Of a stretch of DNA of 64,000 nucleotides, positions 8,505-17,167 are shown in pieces; the first letter of the stretch is position 1; every line of letters starts with the position of its first letter. Source of the DNA: Rheinheimera sediminis (GTDB lineage Bacteria; Pseudomonadota; Gammaproteobacteria; Enterobacterales; Alteromonadaceae); the NCBI RefSeq assembly GCF_004005375.1, contig NZ_RZUF01000017.1, positions 1 to 64,000 of the forward strand, given 5' to 3'. The translations under genes were made by a program, and so were the position numbers. The notes under the pieces are model-generated. The model did no database searches, was not told the DNA's origin, and saw only the letters and a program-made list of their open reading frames with translations.

Positions 8505-10048
8505 TTAAAATTGTCCAGCACAAAGGTTTTGAATTTGCTCAACTTTAACTGGCTAAGCAAACAGGTCAGTTGTTCTTGATGTCTTGCGTTCTGCGGTTCA
8601 GCCAGATAAGCCTTATAGTACATTTGAGCCGCAGCACGTAATTCATTTTCTCTTTCATGCCGAAAGCCCATTTCGGCATAAACTTGTCCTCGCTCCGACA
8701 CTCGGTATATAGAGTGAAAGGCCTGCTGATAGACGCAACCTGCATAGACTTTATGTATGCTATGAGCAAGAAGATTCAAGGCTTTATGTGCAAGATACAT
8801 AAGATCAAAAGCCGCATTCATTTTGCCAAGCCTTGCCATCAGGGCTGCACCTTGACATTGACTGGCAACAGACATCTGCATAGAGGATAAATGTTGTTTT
8901 TGTTTTTCCAGGAAAGCAATAGCTGCGTCTTTCCCCTCCATCAGGCCAATTACACTGCCTTGCAACCATAGGATGTCAACAGCAAACTGACTGGCTTCTT
9001 TATCTGCAATCAACTGACGGAAACTGTGTTGCAGCATGGTCTGATACTGAGCAACAGGCTGCTCAGATGTCGGCTGGGCTATTAAAAACACCAGTAGCTT
9101 ACACAAGCTTAGGGTCAGTACACAAAACTGATAACCACTGCCAGAAAGACGTCTTTTGCGCTCAATCAGTTCAATCGCCTGCTCTGCCTTACCTGAAACC
9201 ATCATCACCTGTTTTACCAATTGAACAATTTGAGTCGACATAGTTGCAGCCGGAAACTTACTGGCTACATCAAGAGCGCTGGCGTAATCTTCGTTTTCAA
9301 GCGCTAAATAGACTTGCCAGACTTCTTTTCTTTCCTGATAACACAGCACCTCACCAGAAGAATCTGCCAGAAAATTAAAGCAGGCATCCAAATCGCCTTG
9401 TTCGTAATCCAGCAAAAACTGTAACCACAAAGCCCAGCCCTGCTGCTTGCTGCAAGCAGCTTTAATCAAAGCAGAAGCCGCTTCACAAATACCAAGCTCG
9501 AGCAAAAGTTGGGTTTTTAACTGCAACACCGCAAGGGGGGTATCAGCACCCGCTTTTTGTTGCAATTCACCGAGCAACTTAAACGCATCCACATAACGGC
9601 GTTTGTGCACCAGAGGCAGCAGTGGATCCATAAAAGGTTGTAAACGAACATGTAGTTTTAACTGTTCGTCGATATGAAACTTGTTGCAGGGCCTGTCGAG
9701 AAAATCGACCTGATGAAAAGGATAATCTACAGCATATTTTTGTCGTTCAGAAGCAGAGGAGAGCACAACTAAACGACACAAAGGGCTAACGAAATTTTTT
9801 TGCAACAACAGCTCAATCAAATCAGCACCGGACAGTGAAGTTTCAACATCGTAGTCGAGAAAAATCACGTCATAAGCTGCAGAGCTCTCGCCACAGAGCA
9901 AGGACTGGGCTGTTCGGCCTAACTCGATTTTTTTAATGCCAAGACCTGTCAGTATTTGCTTTAACTGATGACCAGACGCAGCATCAGCCTCAATCACTAA
10001 TACATTGAGATCAAAAAATTTACTAAAATCAAACCGGGTCAGACTCAA
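8501..10048 (-). CDS. Response-regulator receiver domain fused to TPR-like repeats
   Basis: A 515-residue protein. Residues 14-135 form a CheY-like receiver with the acidic pocket (IEAD) and a phospho-acceptor Asp in VIFLDYD near residue 62. Residues from about 150 to the end are helical repeats with TPR spacing (for example AYLAEPQNARHQEQL at the C-terminus). No DNA-binding, GGDEF or kinase output is present, so signalling is probably by protein-protein contact. This layout is known in Shewanella, Vibrio and Pseudomonas relatives, with no well-defined role. Start is TTG at 10048 behind GAGGTAAAGGC. No histidine kinase lies next to it. Confidence 0.85.
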   Translation of the reverse strand: MSLTRFDFSKFFDLNVLVIEADAASGHQLKQILTGLGIKKIELGRTAQSLLCGESSAAYDVIFLDYDVETSLSGADLIELLLQKNFVSPLCRLVVLSSASERQKYAVDYPFHQVDFLDRPCNKFHIDEQLKLHVRLQPFMDPLLPLVHKRRYVDAFKLLGELQQKAGADTPLAVLQLKTQLLLELGICEAASALIKAACSKQQGWALWLQFLLDYEQGDLDACFNFLADSSGEVLCYQERKEVWQVYLALENEDYASALDVASKFPAATMSTQIVQLVKQVMMVSGKAEQAIELIERKRRLSGSGYQFCVLTLSLCKLLVFLIAQPTSEQPVAQYQTMLQHSFRQLIADKEASQFAVDILWLQGSVIGLMEGKDAAIAFLEKQKQHLSSMQMSVASQCQGAALMARLGKMNAAFDLMYLAHKALNLLAHSIHKVYAGCVYQQAFHSIYRVSERGQVYAEMGFRHERENELRAAAQMYYKAYLAEPQNARHQEQLTCLLSQLKLSKFKTFVLDNFN

Positions 10049-10185
10049 GCCTTTACCTCATGTTCTGAACATTCAATACCCTGCTGGCAATACCTACTGA
10101 GTGTAGGCCTAAGCTGACAGAGCGCAAAAAGAAAATGCAGAAAAACAGTATAGAATCTGAGGCTTGGCTGATGTTTTACTCTGTT

Positions 10186-10518
10186 CTAGTCCTGTCCGCG
10201 CCAACGGGCATGACATAAAGTTTCAAATTTTTCTTTGGATAATAAAATTCTTGCAAGCACAATTTCAGCAACGCCATTGACTTCAGCCAGACCAATACGA
10301 GCTTCGACATGGAGCTCAGGGTCAATATCCATGGCGATCATATCCACCCAATCATCGATGGCAGGCACCAGGTCAACATAAGCTGAAGCCGACGCATATT
10401 GTTGATATATTGCATAATCTTCAACTGATAAATTCTCTTCTGCCAGCTCTTCAAAAATAGCAAAAGCGTGATCACACAGCTCATCCAAAGACCAGAGTTC
10501 CAGTTCTGCACCAGACAT
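10186..10518 (-). CDS. Small acidic hypothetical protein
   Basis: A 110-residue soluble, strongly acidic protein (many Glu/Asp, theoretical charge clearly negative) with a predicted all-helical pattern. ATG at 10518 is chosen because GGAGAG lies seven bases upstream; the in-frame extension to 10560 reads through that site. It has no recognisable domain motif and no cysteine pair. It lies alone between the REC-TPR gene and a divergent VOC gene. Possibly a conserved lineage-specific protein; no function assigned. Confidence 0.65.
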   Translation of the reverse strand: MSGAELELWSLDELCDHAFAIFEELAEENLSVEDYAIYQQYASASAYVDLVPAIDDWVDMIAMDIDPELHVEARIGLAEVNGVAEIVLARILLSKEKFETLCHARWRGQD

Positions 10519-10673
10519 TTTTCTCTCCACCAAGATAAAATAAAAATCGCAGTATACCAACAGCCATACTCAACTGCCCAGCAACTCAAGGACAAAAGGC
10601 CAATAATTGCTGGCTTCCACTACATCGGATCGGTAGCATAGCGCCAGTTTTTCCTCTGCCGGAACCACCTATC

Positions 10674-11060
10674 ATGAAACAAAGCTTAGGCTTAATAAGT
10701 CTGTTAGTGGCTGACTACGACGAAGCGATAGAGTTTTATACGCAAAAACTGGGGTTTGAGTTACTAGAAGACAGCCCACAAGGTGACAAAAGATGGGTGG
10801 TTGTGCGACCTAAAGGCGCGTCAGAAGCAGCGATTTTACTGGCCAAAGCCAGTAATGAACAACAAAAGCAACAGATTGGCAATCAGTGTGGTGGCCGGGT
10901 TTTTCTGTTTTTAAACACAGACAATTTCTGGCGCGATCACAATATGATGCAACAACAAGGAGTTAAGTTTCTCGAATCTCCACGCGAAGAAACTTATGGT
11001 ACTGTGGCCGTGTTTGAAGATTTGTACGGTACCCGCTGGGATTTGTTGCAACTGAATTAA
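10674..11060 (+). CDS. VOC-family (glyoxalase/bleomycin-resistance-like) protein
   Basis: A 128-residue protein made of two beta-alpha-beta-beta-beta modules, the vicinal oxygen chelate fold: the first opens with ISLLVADYDEAIEFYTQKLGFEL, the second closes with YGTVAVFEDLYGTRWDLLQ. The C-terminal Glu/Asp near FEDLYG is a likely metal ligand. Members include glyoxalase I, dioxygenases and antibiotic-binding proteins; the sequence alone does not choose between them. Single-gene unit. Confidence 0.85.
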   Translation: MKQSLGLISLLVADYDEAIEFYTQKLGFELLEDSPQGDKRWVVVRPKGASEAAILLAKASNEQQKQQIGNQCGGRVFLFLNTDNFWRDHNMMQQQGVKFLESPREETYGTVAVFEDLYGTRWDLLQLN

Positions 11061-11377
11061 CTGAGCTTTTATCAGGGTGTGTTGAGGTTTCAGAGTTTTT
11101 TTGCAGCAGCTGGCCGGTTTTTATGCAAGACAGCGCGAGTGCAATCTAGCTATTCTGCAAAAACGAGGGCTAACACAGCAGAAAGGCAAGCCAGACGCCA
11201 TCCTGAACTTTGTTGCCTAATGGATGTAGGTAAGAGGCACGGGCAGGAGCGGAAGCCTCACTCGACACTCATTATCCCGAGGTCAGGTTAACTAACCTTC
11301 GTTTCGCGATCAAAGCACCGCCAGAACGAACAAAATCTAATCTCAAAACGTCAACACAGCCTAAAACCGGAGTTGTT
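11061..11377. other. Intergenic region holding a dispersed-repeat copy
   Basis: 317 bp without a supported gene. Its 3' part (11264-11289) is one copy of a repeat found twice more at 12519 and 12730. A 70-codon frame here (11079-11291) has no ribosome binding site and unusual composition, and is treated as non-coding. Confidence 0.5.
11264..11289 (+). repeat. 26-bp dispersed repeat, copy 1
   Basis: GACACTCATTATCCCGAG followed by G and TCAGGTT. It is identical to the copy at 12730-12755 except for one base. It lies 88 bp before rlmA. Confidence 0.8.
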
Positions 11378-12199
11378 ATGTACCGCTGCCCACTTTGCCA
11401 ACAGAGCCTGACTCAACACCACAATAGCTTTGCCTGCGTTCAGGGCCACAGCTTTGATCTGGCCAAAGAGGGTTATTTGCATTTATTGCCAGTGCAGCAA
11501 AAAAACTCCAAAGTACCGGGCGATTCTGCATTGATGATGCAATGCCGCCGTGATTTCTTAAATGCCGGTTATTACCAATTGCTGTCCGATGCAGTGAACC
11601 AAAGTTTCGCCTCTGTGCTTTCTAAACAGCCTGTAGTGCTCGATTTAGGCTGCGGTGAAGGGTATTACAGCAACAGGTTGATGCACGCTTTGGCAGATAA
11701 AGAAGCCTCTCTGTATGGTGTGGATATAGCCAAAACCGCCATTAAAAAGGCTGCCAAAACTTACCCTGCGATTCACTTTTGTGTCGCCAGCGCCTGGCAT
11801 CTGCCTTTTGCCGATCAAAGTTTTGATACTGCTTTGAAACTATGTGCTCCTTGTGAGCCAAAGGAATTGGCGCGGGTGTTAAAAGCTAACGCTTTGCTAC
11901 TCACTGTGACCCCGGCTCCAGAGCATTTAGTCGAGATCAAACAACAAGTTTATAGCTCAGTGCGCCTGCACAGTGAACAGATTGAAACTATCCCAGGATT
12001 TATCCACCAGCAAAGGCAGGAACTAAAGTATCAACTCACTGATTTGCCCTCTGACATGGTACTGAACCTGCTGGAAATGACGCCCTTAGCTTGGAAATTT
12101 AAACCTGAACAAAAACAAGAATTTGCGCAAAGCTCGCCTCAAATTAGCCTAAACTTTTATTTAGATTTATATCGAAAACTCGATGTAAAGATGGAATAA
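11378..12199 (+). CDS. rlmA: 23S rRNA (guanine(745)-N(1))-methyltransferase RlmA
   Basis: A 273-residue protein. The N-terminal zinc finger is formed by CPLC (residues 4 and 7), C20 and the following H24 in CVQGH. The SAM-binding motif LDLGCGEGYYS lies near residue 88, followed by a class I methyltransferase core. This is the RlmA(I)/RrmA layout, which methylates G745 in helix 35 of 23S rRNA. The ATG follows GGAGTTGTT. The gene is bounded on both sides by copies of the dispersed repeat, but its sequence and codon use match its neighbours. Confidence 0.93.
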   Translation: MYRCPLCQQSLTQHHNSFACVQGHSFDLAKEGYLHLLPVQQKNSKVPGDSALMMQCRRDFLNAGYYQLLSDAVNQSFASVLSKQPVVLDLGCGEGYYSNRLMHALADKEASLYGVDIAKTAIKKAAKTYPAIHFCVASAWHLPFADQSFDTALKLCAPCEPKELARVLKANALLLTVTPAPEHLVEIKQQVYSSVRLHSEQIETIPGFIHQQRQELKYQLTDLPSDMVLNLLEMTPLAWKFKPEQKQEFAQSSPQISLNFYLDLYRKLDVKME

Positions 12200-12358
12200 C
12201 AACAGAGCTCAAAATCTCTTGCGCTTTTTAATCCGTTAAATCGATAGAGTCGATTGAATTAAAACCTTAGATACCCTCTGTATTTCTGTTTAAGCTAAAC
12301 AGAGTTTAAGGGGTTAAGCGCAAGCGGTTTGATTCATCTCCCAAAACCGCACTCTTTA

Positions 12359-12388
12359 GCCCGGCTATTCAGCCGGGCATTTTTTATC
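12359..12388 (+). terminator. Strong rho-independent terminator
   Basis: GCCCGGCT (12359-12366), ATTC loop, AGCCGGGC (12371-12378), then ATTTTTTATC. It is 160 bp beyond the rlmA stop, farther than usual for a gene terminator, so it may end a separate short transcript (see the findings). Confidence 0.9.
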
Positions 12389-12518
12389 TCTGGAGCACTG
12401 ACTATATCGCCCTGAGGATTTCAGCTTTCTGGCGAAATGACCTTAGATCAGCACCTCACCTTGCCCAAGCTTGGTCTTAGCAAAAGATCTGATCCTTGGT
12501 AAAAGGTCGTCGAATAAT

Positions 12519-12542
12519 CAACCTGAACCCGTGATACGCAGT
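12519..12542 (-). repeat. Dispersed repeat, degenerate inverted copy
   Basis: AACCTGAACCCGTGATACGC plus AGTG matches the reverse complement of the 26-bp repeat at 19 of 24 positions by eye. Confidence 0.55.
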
Positions 12543-12729
12543 GCCACTGAATAGACATCTTTTAACGCCTCTCTGCGTTGCACTGTCTAACCATAGCTTG
12601 CTATGACCCAGACCTACGACAAAGCACCTTGAGCTCCACAAAAATCTGTGCATTCGGTCAGCAATGACTTTGTTTGCTTGACGTAATATTTTTACTTCCT
12701 TGATTTAATTGGTTAAATCGATACAAGTA

Positions 12730-12755
12730 GACACTCATTATCCCGAGTTCAGGTT
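12730..12755 (+). repeat. 26-bp dispersed repeat, copy 3
   Basis: GACACTCATTATCCCGAG followed by T and TCAGGTT, differing from the copy at 11264 by one base. It ends two bases before the stop codon of the next minus-strand gene. Confidence 0.8.
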
Positions 12756-12757
12756 GA

Positions 12758-14239
12758 TCAGTTCTGAATAGTGGTCACTCTGTTCCACAAATTCTGATTT
12801 TTACTGTAGGAAAAGTACTCGTCGGGGAACCAGCATTTAGGGATCAGGTCCATATTTTTTCGTTCTTCAAAATTGGAAACCAGCTTACTCAGAATTTCCA
12901 ATAAACGTTCTTCGCTCATTTTTTCCAGCTTTTTTCTGGCCGCTGGAAAATGAAGGTTATTGTCGACGCTGATCACCACATTAGTGCCAGCATGACTAAA
13001 CGCCATATTCCGGGTAACAACCCGACAGACAGGTACATCAGGGGCTGGTGGATATAAAGATACGACCAGAGCATACTCATATCTGTCTAAATCACGTTTA
13101 TCTGAGTCTTTTGGGATATAAGTCACGCCGTAGCCTTGCGGAAACAAGCCGGTAATTTTAATCAGCGCATCCACAGCAGCTTTATGGTAATAACCACGCT
13201 CTACTCCACTTTGTAGCACCAGAGCTGCTTTAGGTAAAGATTCATAGCTGTGATTGGACTTGGTGGACAATACCACTGAAGTATAAATTTGCGGTATTTT
13301 TAGCAGGTTACCAACGCCACCTTCGGGTTTAATGGCGTTTTTAAGCAAGGTATAGACAAAATTCAATTTGTCTTGTTCGTTCTGATTAAACAGCTCTCGT
13401 TCTTCTTTTGAATTTCCCACGTAGCGATCACAAGACAGGCCCTTGGTGACATAGTTCAGGGTCTCCTGATAGTTGATTTTCAGCAGCGCAACGCGGTTTT
13501 CCTCGTCCAGTACACGAAACTCATCCTGCTCACCCTCAGCGCCTTTTAGGATAGCCAAAGCATCAGGGTGATAAGTCCCTATGTCTTGTAACAGAGCTGC
13601 CATGAGTAACGGTAACTGCACATCGTCTCGAAAAGGTGCATAGTCAGATTTGTAAGCAGCTGCTGAGTCAGCATCCTGCATTTCTTTGGCAGCGCGCATT
13701 TTGGCAATAACGTAGTTATTGTTTAGTTCGTTGTCCAACAACAAGCGATCGAGTAAACGCAGGCTCAAGATACCTTTGTACAGATGCTTAAACTTTTGAT
13801 TAACGGACGCGACATATTTACCATTGCTCGGCGCTAACAGTTGAATGGTGCCCAAAAACTTCGAGGACATTTGTACTGTCTCTTCAAAACTTTCGCCTTC
13901 AGTTAACTGCAATACTGTCAAACAAACAGCTTTTAGGGACCTGTAGCGTTCAACTCTGCGGTCATCCAGCATGCGGATATAAAGTTTGAGCCCTGATTGA
14001 GCTTCAGCTAACTGTTTTTGCTCACGAGATGATAACTCCTGCTTTTGCTCAAGTCCGCGAACCTGAAGCTGCAGCTTCAGCAGCTTTTCTTCTTGCAGCT
14101 TGGCATGACGAAAGTAATCTGTGGCTACTTCATAGACTGAATCGTTCAATGCCGTGGCATCATGGACTTTGCTCAGCACAGTTTTGACGGTTTTACTGTA
14201 CGAAGACTGACTTATGCTTCCCATCGACATAACGCACAT
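12758..14239 (-). CDS. Degenerate HD-GYP-like protein (unknown)
   Basis: A 493-residue soluble protein. Residues 40-90 look like a coiled coil rich in Glu, Lys and Gln. The middle resembles an HD-domain phosphohydrolase helix set, but the expected HD pair reads LLQDIGTYH, with Gln in place of the metal-binding His. The C-terminal block ALIKITGLFPQGYGV resembles the segment that follows the GYP loop in HD-GYP phosphodiesterases (usually a GLYPxG pattern). I see no intact HHE/GYP set, so catalysis of c-di-GMP is unlikely. The start at 14239 has AAGGACAG just upstream; 14230 and 14224 are alternatives. It is the last gene of a four-gene minus-strand operon, 64 nt after the serine hydrolase. Confidence 0.6.
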   Translation of the reverse strand: MCVMSMGSISQSSYSKTVKTVLSKVHDATALNDSVYEVATDYFRHAKLQEEKLLKLQLQVRGLEQKQELSSREQKQLAEAQSGLKLYIRMLDDRRVERYRSLKAVCLTVLQLTEGESFEETVQMSSKFLGTIQLLAPSNGKYVASVNQKFKHLYKGILSLRLLDRLLLDNELNNNYVIAKMRAAKEMQDADSAAAYKSDYAPFRDDVQLPLLMAALLQDIGTYHPDALAILKGAEGEQDEFRVLDEENRVALLKINYQETLNYVTKGLSCDRYVGNSKEERELFNQNEQDKLNFVYTLLKNAIKPEGGVGNLLKIPQIYTSVVLSTKSNHSYESLPKAALVLQSGVERGYYHKAAVDALIKITGLFPQGYGVTYIPKDSDKRDLDRYEYALVVSLYPPAPDVPVCRVVTRNMAFSHAGTNVVISVDNNLHFPAARKKLEKMSEERLLEILSKLVSNFEERKNMDLIPKCWFPDEYFSYSKNQNLWNRVTTIQN

Positions 14240-14303
14240 CTGTCCTTTTTTGCCGGCTATTTTGTTATGAGCTTTGAAGTATAGCAGCCACTGAGTTCCT
14301 TTC

Positions 14304-15521
14304 TTAGTCTGCCAACATCGGTACTTGCCACTCTTGTTCAGGATCAATCTCGAGCTGCCATTCCTCTTGCATCTGCGCAGCAATTTTTTTCTTGTTCTGT
14401 GGTTTAACCGCAAGCAAATTTGACCAGAACCAGGTAGATAAGTCTCCGACCAAATTGGTTTCAGCATTAATCAGTACCACCAAACCCACACCTTTGTCTT
14501 TGGAGTAGGCCATTTCAGTGCGGTAACCTTTAACCCAACCTCCGTGATAATAAACATCATTGCCACCGAAGTTAAAGATGCGCACCCCCAATCCATAATG
14601 CGAAGTTGTGACGTACTGACCCCAGGTACGCCCACCTAAATCATCTGCGACCTTGACTCTTTTATTGCGCACATCCTGCAACATAGCTGGACTTAGTACC
14701 GAGGGATAATGACCTAATTGCGCTATCAGCCATTGGCTCATATCCATCACGCTGGCATTGACACCAGCGGCTGGACTGACCCTGTAATAACTGGGATTCA
14801 CCTTCGCTTCTGCCCAACCTCTTTTCGCCCGGACATGCGGCATAGCGCGATTTTTAGACGCTAAAAACGCGGAATAACCCACGGAGGCTGTTGGCATTTT
14901 TAATGGTTTAAATAGTTTTTGCTCCATCAGGCTTTCAAAGCTGTTGCCTGTGGTTTTTTCCATAACAGGGCGGATCAGGCTGAACAAAACATTCTGATAA
15001 CCATAACATTTACCAGGTGCACAACGGGGATTCAAATAGCGGAACTTAGGCAAAATTTGCGCCGGAGTTTGATTGGCTTCAATTAAATCATCATAGGTAT
15101 TTGGCACCAAGCCTGCACTTTGCGACAACAAATGCTCTACCTTCAAAGCGCCAGTATGCCTTGGGCTTTTGAAAGAAAAAGCGGGCACATAACGAGTAAC
15201 CGTATCATCCCATTTAAAATGCCCCTGGTGCACCAGTAAAGAAGACAACTGACCAGTAAAGGTTTTGGATACAGACGCCAGTCGAAACACTGTATAAGCG
15301 TCTATTTTTGATTTAGTGCCAACATTCCGAACCCCATAGGTACCCACTTTGACGACTTTGTTGTCTTTGACAATAGCGTAGGCTGCGCCAGGTATATGGT
15401 TCTTTTTTAATGTTTGACGAAAATGCCTGTCAAAATTGGTAGCTAGTTTATCAACATCCGCTGCCAGTAACTGGGGGGAAAAGACGAAGAAGGCGCCCAC
15501 CAGTAATTGGATTAATTTCAA
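14304..15521 (-). CDS. Periplasmic serine hydrolase of the class C beta-lactamase/DD-peptidase superfamily
   Basis: A 405-residue protein with a signal peptide ending QLLAA. The three catalytic elements are present: SVSK (SxxK, nucleophile Ser near residue 85), YQN (YxN) near residue 169, and HGG near residue 327. This composition suits a penicillin-binding-type carboxypeptidase or esterase (EstB, PbpG-like), not a resistance beta-lactamase, which cannot be separated by motif alone. Starts at TTG 15521 with GAGGA eight bases upstream, four bases after the GGCT-like stop codon, indicating translational coupling. Confidence 0.85.
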   Translation of the reverse strand: MKLIQLLVGAFFVFSPQLLAADVDKLATNFDRHFRQTLKKNHIPGAAYAIVKDNKVVKVGTYGVRNVGTKSKIDAYTVFRLASVSKTFTGQLSSLLVHQGHFKWDDTVTRYVPAFSFKSPRHTGALKVEHLLSQSAGLVPNTYDDLIEANQTPAQILPKFRYLNPRCAPGKCYGYQNVLFSLIRPVMEKTTGNSFESLMEQKLFKPLKMPTASVGYSAFLASKNRAMPHVRAKRGWAEAKVNPSYYRVSPAAGVNASVMDMSQWLIAQLGHYPSVLSPAMLQDVRNKRVKVADDLGGRTWGQYVTTSHYGLGVRIFNFGGNDVYYHGGWVKGYRTEMAYSKDKGVGLVVLINAETNLVGDLSTWFWSNLLAVKPQNKKKIAAQMQEEWQLEIDPEQEWQVPMLAD

Positions 15522-15525
15522 TGTA

Positions 15526-16029
15526 TCAGTCCTCAGACAAAGGAGTACCCTTTGTTATAGCGCTAGTATGGGAACGCAAGCTATGATAAGTCGCGAGCAT
15601 CGAGGGTATCAGCTCTGTGATTAAATATTCTTTATGGCTTTGACTGACCTGTTGCAAAGACCATTCCCCACTGAGATAGGGCTGCAAAGCTGGTCCAGCA
15701 GTATAACACCAAGCGTCCAGCCATAACCCCAGAGACTGAACTCTCACTTTTTGCCGCAGATATAAACCTGAGTCCAGCTCCTCAAAAAAATCCAGCAGTG
15801 CAAGATCTTCAGCTAACACCTCTAACAGCAGCTGTCCATGCTGGAGATCGCCAACAGAATGAGCCAAAGCTGGTACTGGCGTCTCTCCGGGTTGCTGGCT
15901 TAACCCATATCTTTTGTAGTCAACAAGGCTGGCCGGCTGCATCACATAGTTTTTACCTGTAATAGCAAACACTACTTCGGGTAGCATCAACAAACCATAG
16001 ACGAAAACTGCATCACCCTCAGGTTTCAT
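15526..16029 (-). CDS. Gamma-glutamylcyclotransferase-like (AIG2 family) protein
   Basis: A 167-residue protein of the GGCT/AIG2 fold: the N-terminal VFVYGLLMLPEVV gives the substrate-binding Tyr-Gly, and the catalytic-type acidic residue is in FFEELDSGLY near residue 86. Family members convert gamma-glutamyl amines or peptides to 5-oxoproline, but many bacterial members have unknown substrates. Its ATG overlaps the TGA of the upstream gene by four bases (ATGA at 16026-16029). Confidence 0.82.
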   Translation of the reverse strand: MKPEGDAVFVYGLLMLPEVVFAITGKNYVMQPASLVDYKRYGLSQQPGETPVPALAHSVGDLQHGQLLLEVLAEDLALLDFFEELDSGLYLRQKVRVQSLGLWLDAWCYTAGPALQPYLSGEWSLQQVSQSHKEYLITELIPSMLATYHSLRSHTSAITKGTPLSED

Positions 16030-16532
16030 ATCGCTTTCCCCTCCAGTTGCCTCAAAGTTAAAAACAAACGCAAATCAAATTCCAGTTGATGATACTGGGG
16101 TTCCATATGCAGACACAATTGATAAAAGGCTTTGTTGTGATCTTTTTCGCGCAAATGCGCTAACTCATGCACAACCACCATTTTTAACAGCGCAAATGGC
16201 AGCTGTTTAAACAAAGCAGAAATTCTGATCTCTTGTTTAGCTTTCAGTTTACCGCCTTGCACCCTGCTGACAAAACTATGCAAACCCAAGCTGTTGTCCA
16301 GGTGAATTTTTCCATCAAAACACACTTTGCTGACCGGAGGACTGGATTTTACAAAACGCTGCTTTAGTTCTTGCGTAAACTGATACAGACTTTTGTCATT
16401 CTGAATATCATGCGACATCTCTGGATAACGACTTGCCAGAACTTCTGCCAGACGGCCCTGAGTAATCAGGGACTGCACTTGCAACAGCACAGCTTCGGGG
16501 TAAGAGGTCAAAAATTTTAACAGGGGTTCCAC
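16026..16532 (-). CDS. ygjP: YgjP-like metallohydrolase (DUF45/SprT-like fold)
   Basis: A 168-residue protein whose C-terminal half matches YgjP: VVVHELAHLREKDHN (HExxH zinc motif near residue 112), FYQLCLHMEPQYHQLEFDLR and LFLTLR. The fold is that of small zinc peptidases; for E. coli YgjP a UTP pyrophosphatase activity has been proposed, which I cannot judge from sequence. Start is GTG at 16532 with a weak upstream site. First gene of the four-gene operon that ends at 12758. Confidence 0.85.
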   Translation of the reverse strand: MEPLLKFLTSYPEAVLLQVQSLITQGRLAEVLASRYPEMSHDIQNDKSLYQFTQELKQRFVKSSPPVSKVCFDGKIHLDNSLGLHSFVSRVQGGKLKAKQEIRISALFKQLPFALLKMVVVHELAHLREKDHNKAFYQLCLHMEPQYHQLEFDLRLFLTLRQLEGKAI

Positions 16533-16600
16533 TAAGCATCATCCGGCATAAAAATGACGCTTAGTGTATAAAAATAACTGCTGCGATGTGAATGTTTTCT

Positions 16601-17167
16601 TTAGCTACCGCAATGCAAAGGGGCTTTGCCTGAAATGACCGCCAGAATTTGGCCCTGCTGACCTGTTTTAAGTTCAACCCACTGTCCGCTTCGCCACTGC
16701 AGGTCCTGCTGTAACTCCGACGCCAATAGCTGATCAATTTTAACCAGCAGTTGATCACAGACTTCAACTTGCCAGTGTTGGCCGCTAAAACTGAGTTGCC
16801 CCACCAGACTGTTACTTTGCTCAAGCTGGTCACGGGCTTGCTGGTAATGTTGGTATCGCTGCTGATAAGTGGTTTGCCGTGATGCAGTATCCGCTTTAGC
16901 TAAAGTATGTAATTGCACCTGATGATAGCTTGCATCCGACTGCACCAGAATTTGGTAGTACTCTGGTTGCCCCCAAAGTTGTTGCCCTAACCAAATAAGC
17001 GCCACAGAAGCGGCCAGCCCTTGTACAACAGACCAGTAAGATGTCCAGTTCGTTTTGGCTTGCTCGGATTTCAGCTGCAAGAGCTGCTGCCTCAGTTGAG
17101 CAGGCATGGGGTGTTCAGCTTTGCTTTGGCGATACAAGCGCTGTAGTTTTTCGTCCAGCTTATTCAT
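16601..17167 (-). CDS. Putative membrane anti-sigma factor
   Basis: A 188-residue protein: a cytoplasmic N-terminal part of about 43 residues with basic and Gln-rich helices, one membrane segment around residues 46-66 (VVQGLAASVALIWLGQQLW), and a periplasmic domain of about 120 residues. Topology, gene order and an 8-bp overlap (ATGAATAA) with the upstream ECF sigma gene support an anti-sigma role. No zinc-binding HxxxCxxC motif is present. The ATG at 17167 has GGAGAG upstream; an alternative ATG four codons earlier exists. Its fate in signalling (regulated proteolysis) is unknown. Confidence 0.65.
   Translation of the reverse strand: MNKLDEKLQRLYRQSKAEHPMPAQLRQQLLQLKSEQAKTNWTSYWSVVQGLAASVALIWLGQQLWGQPEYYQILVQSDASYHQVQLHTLAKADTASRQTTYQQRYQHYQQARDQLEQSNSLVGQLSFSGQHWQVEVCDQLLVKIDQLLASELQQDLQWRSGQWVELKTGQQGQILAVISGKAPLHCGS

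Larger units (their letters stand above)
12389..12757. other. Non-coding region with inverted repeat copies
   Basis: No gene is supported. It contains a degenerate inverted copy (12519-12542) and a near-perfect direct copy (12730-12755) of the dispersed repeat, which together bound about 237 bp like the ends of a small non-autonomous element. Confidence 0.5.

Noticed and set aside
11079..11291. A 70-codon plus-strand frame between the VOC gene and rlmA
   Set aside because: No ribosome site, odd composition, and it runs into the dispersed repeat.
14304..15521. Antibiotic-resistance class C beta-lactamase
   Set aside because: The motifs are shared with esterases and DD-peptidases, no AmpR-type regulator is nearby, and the operon context is metabolic.
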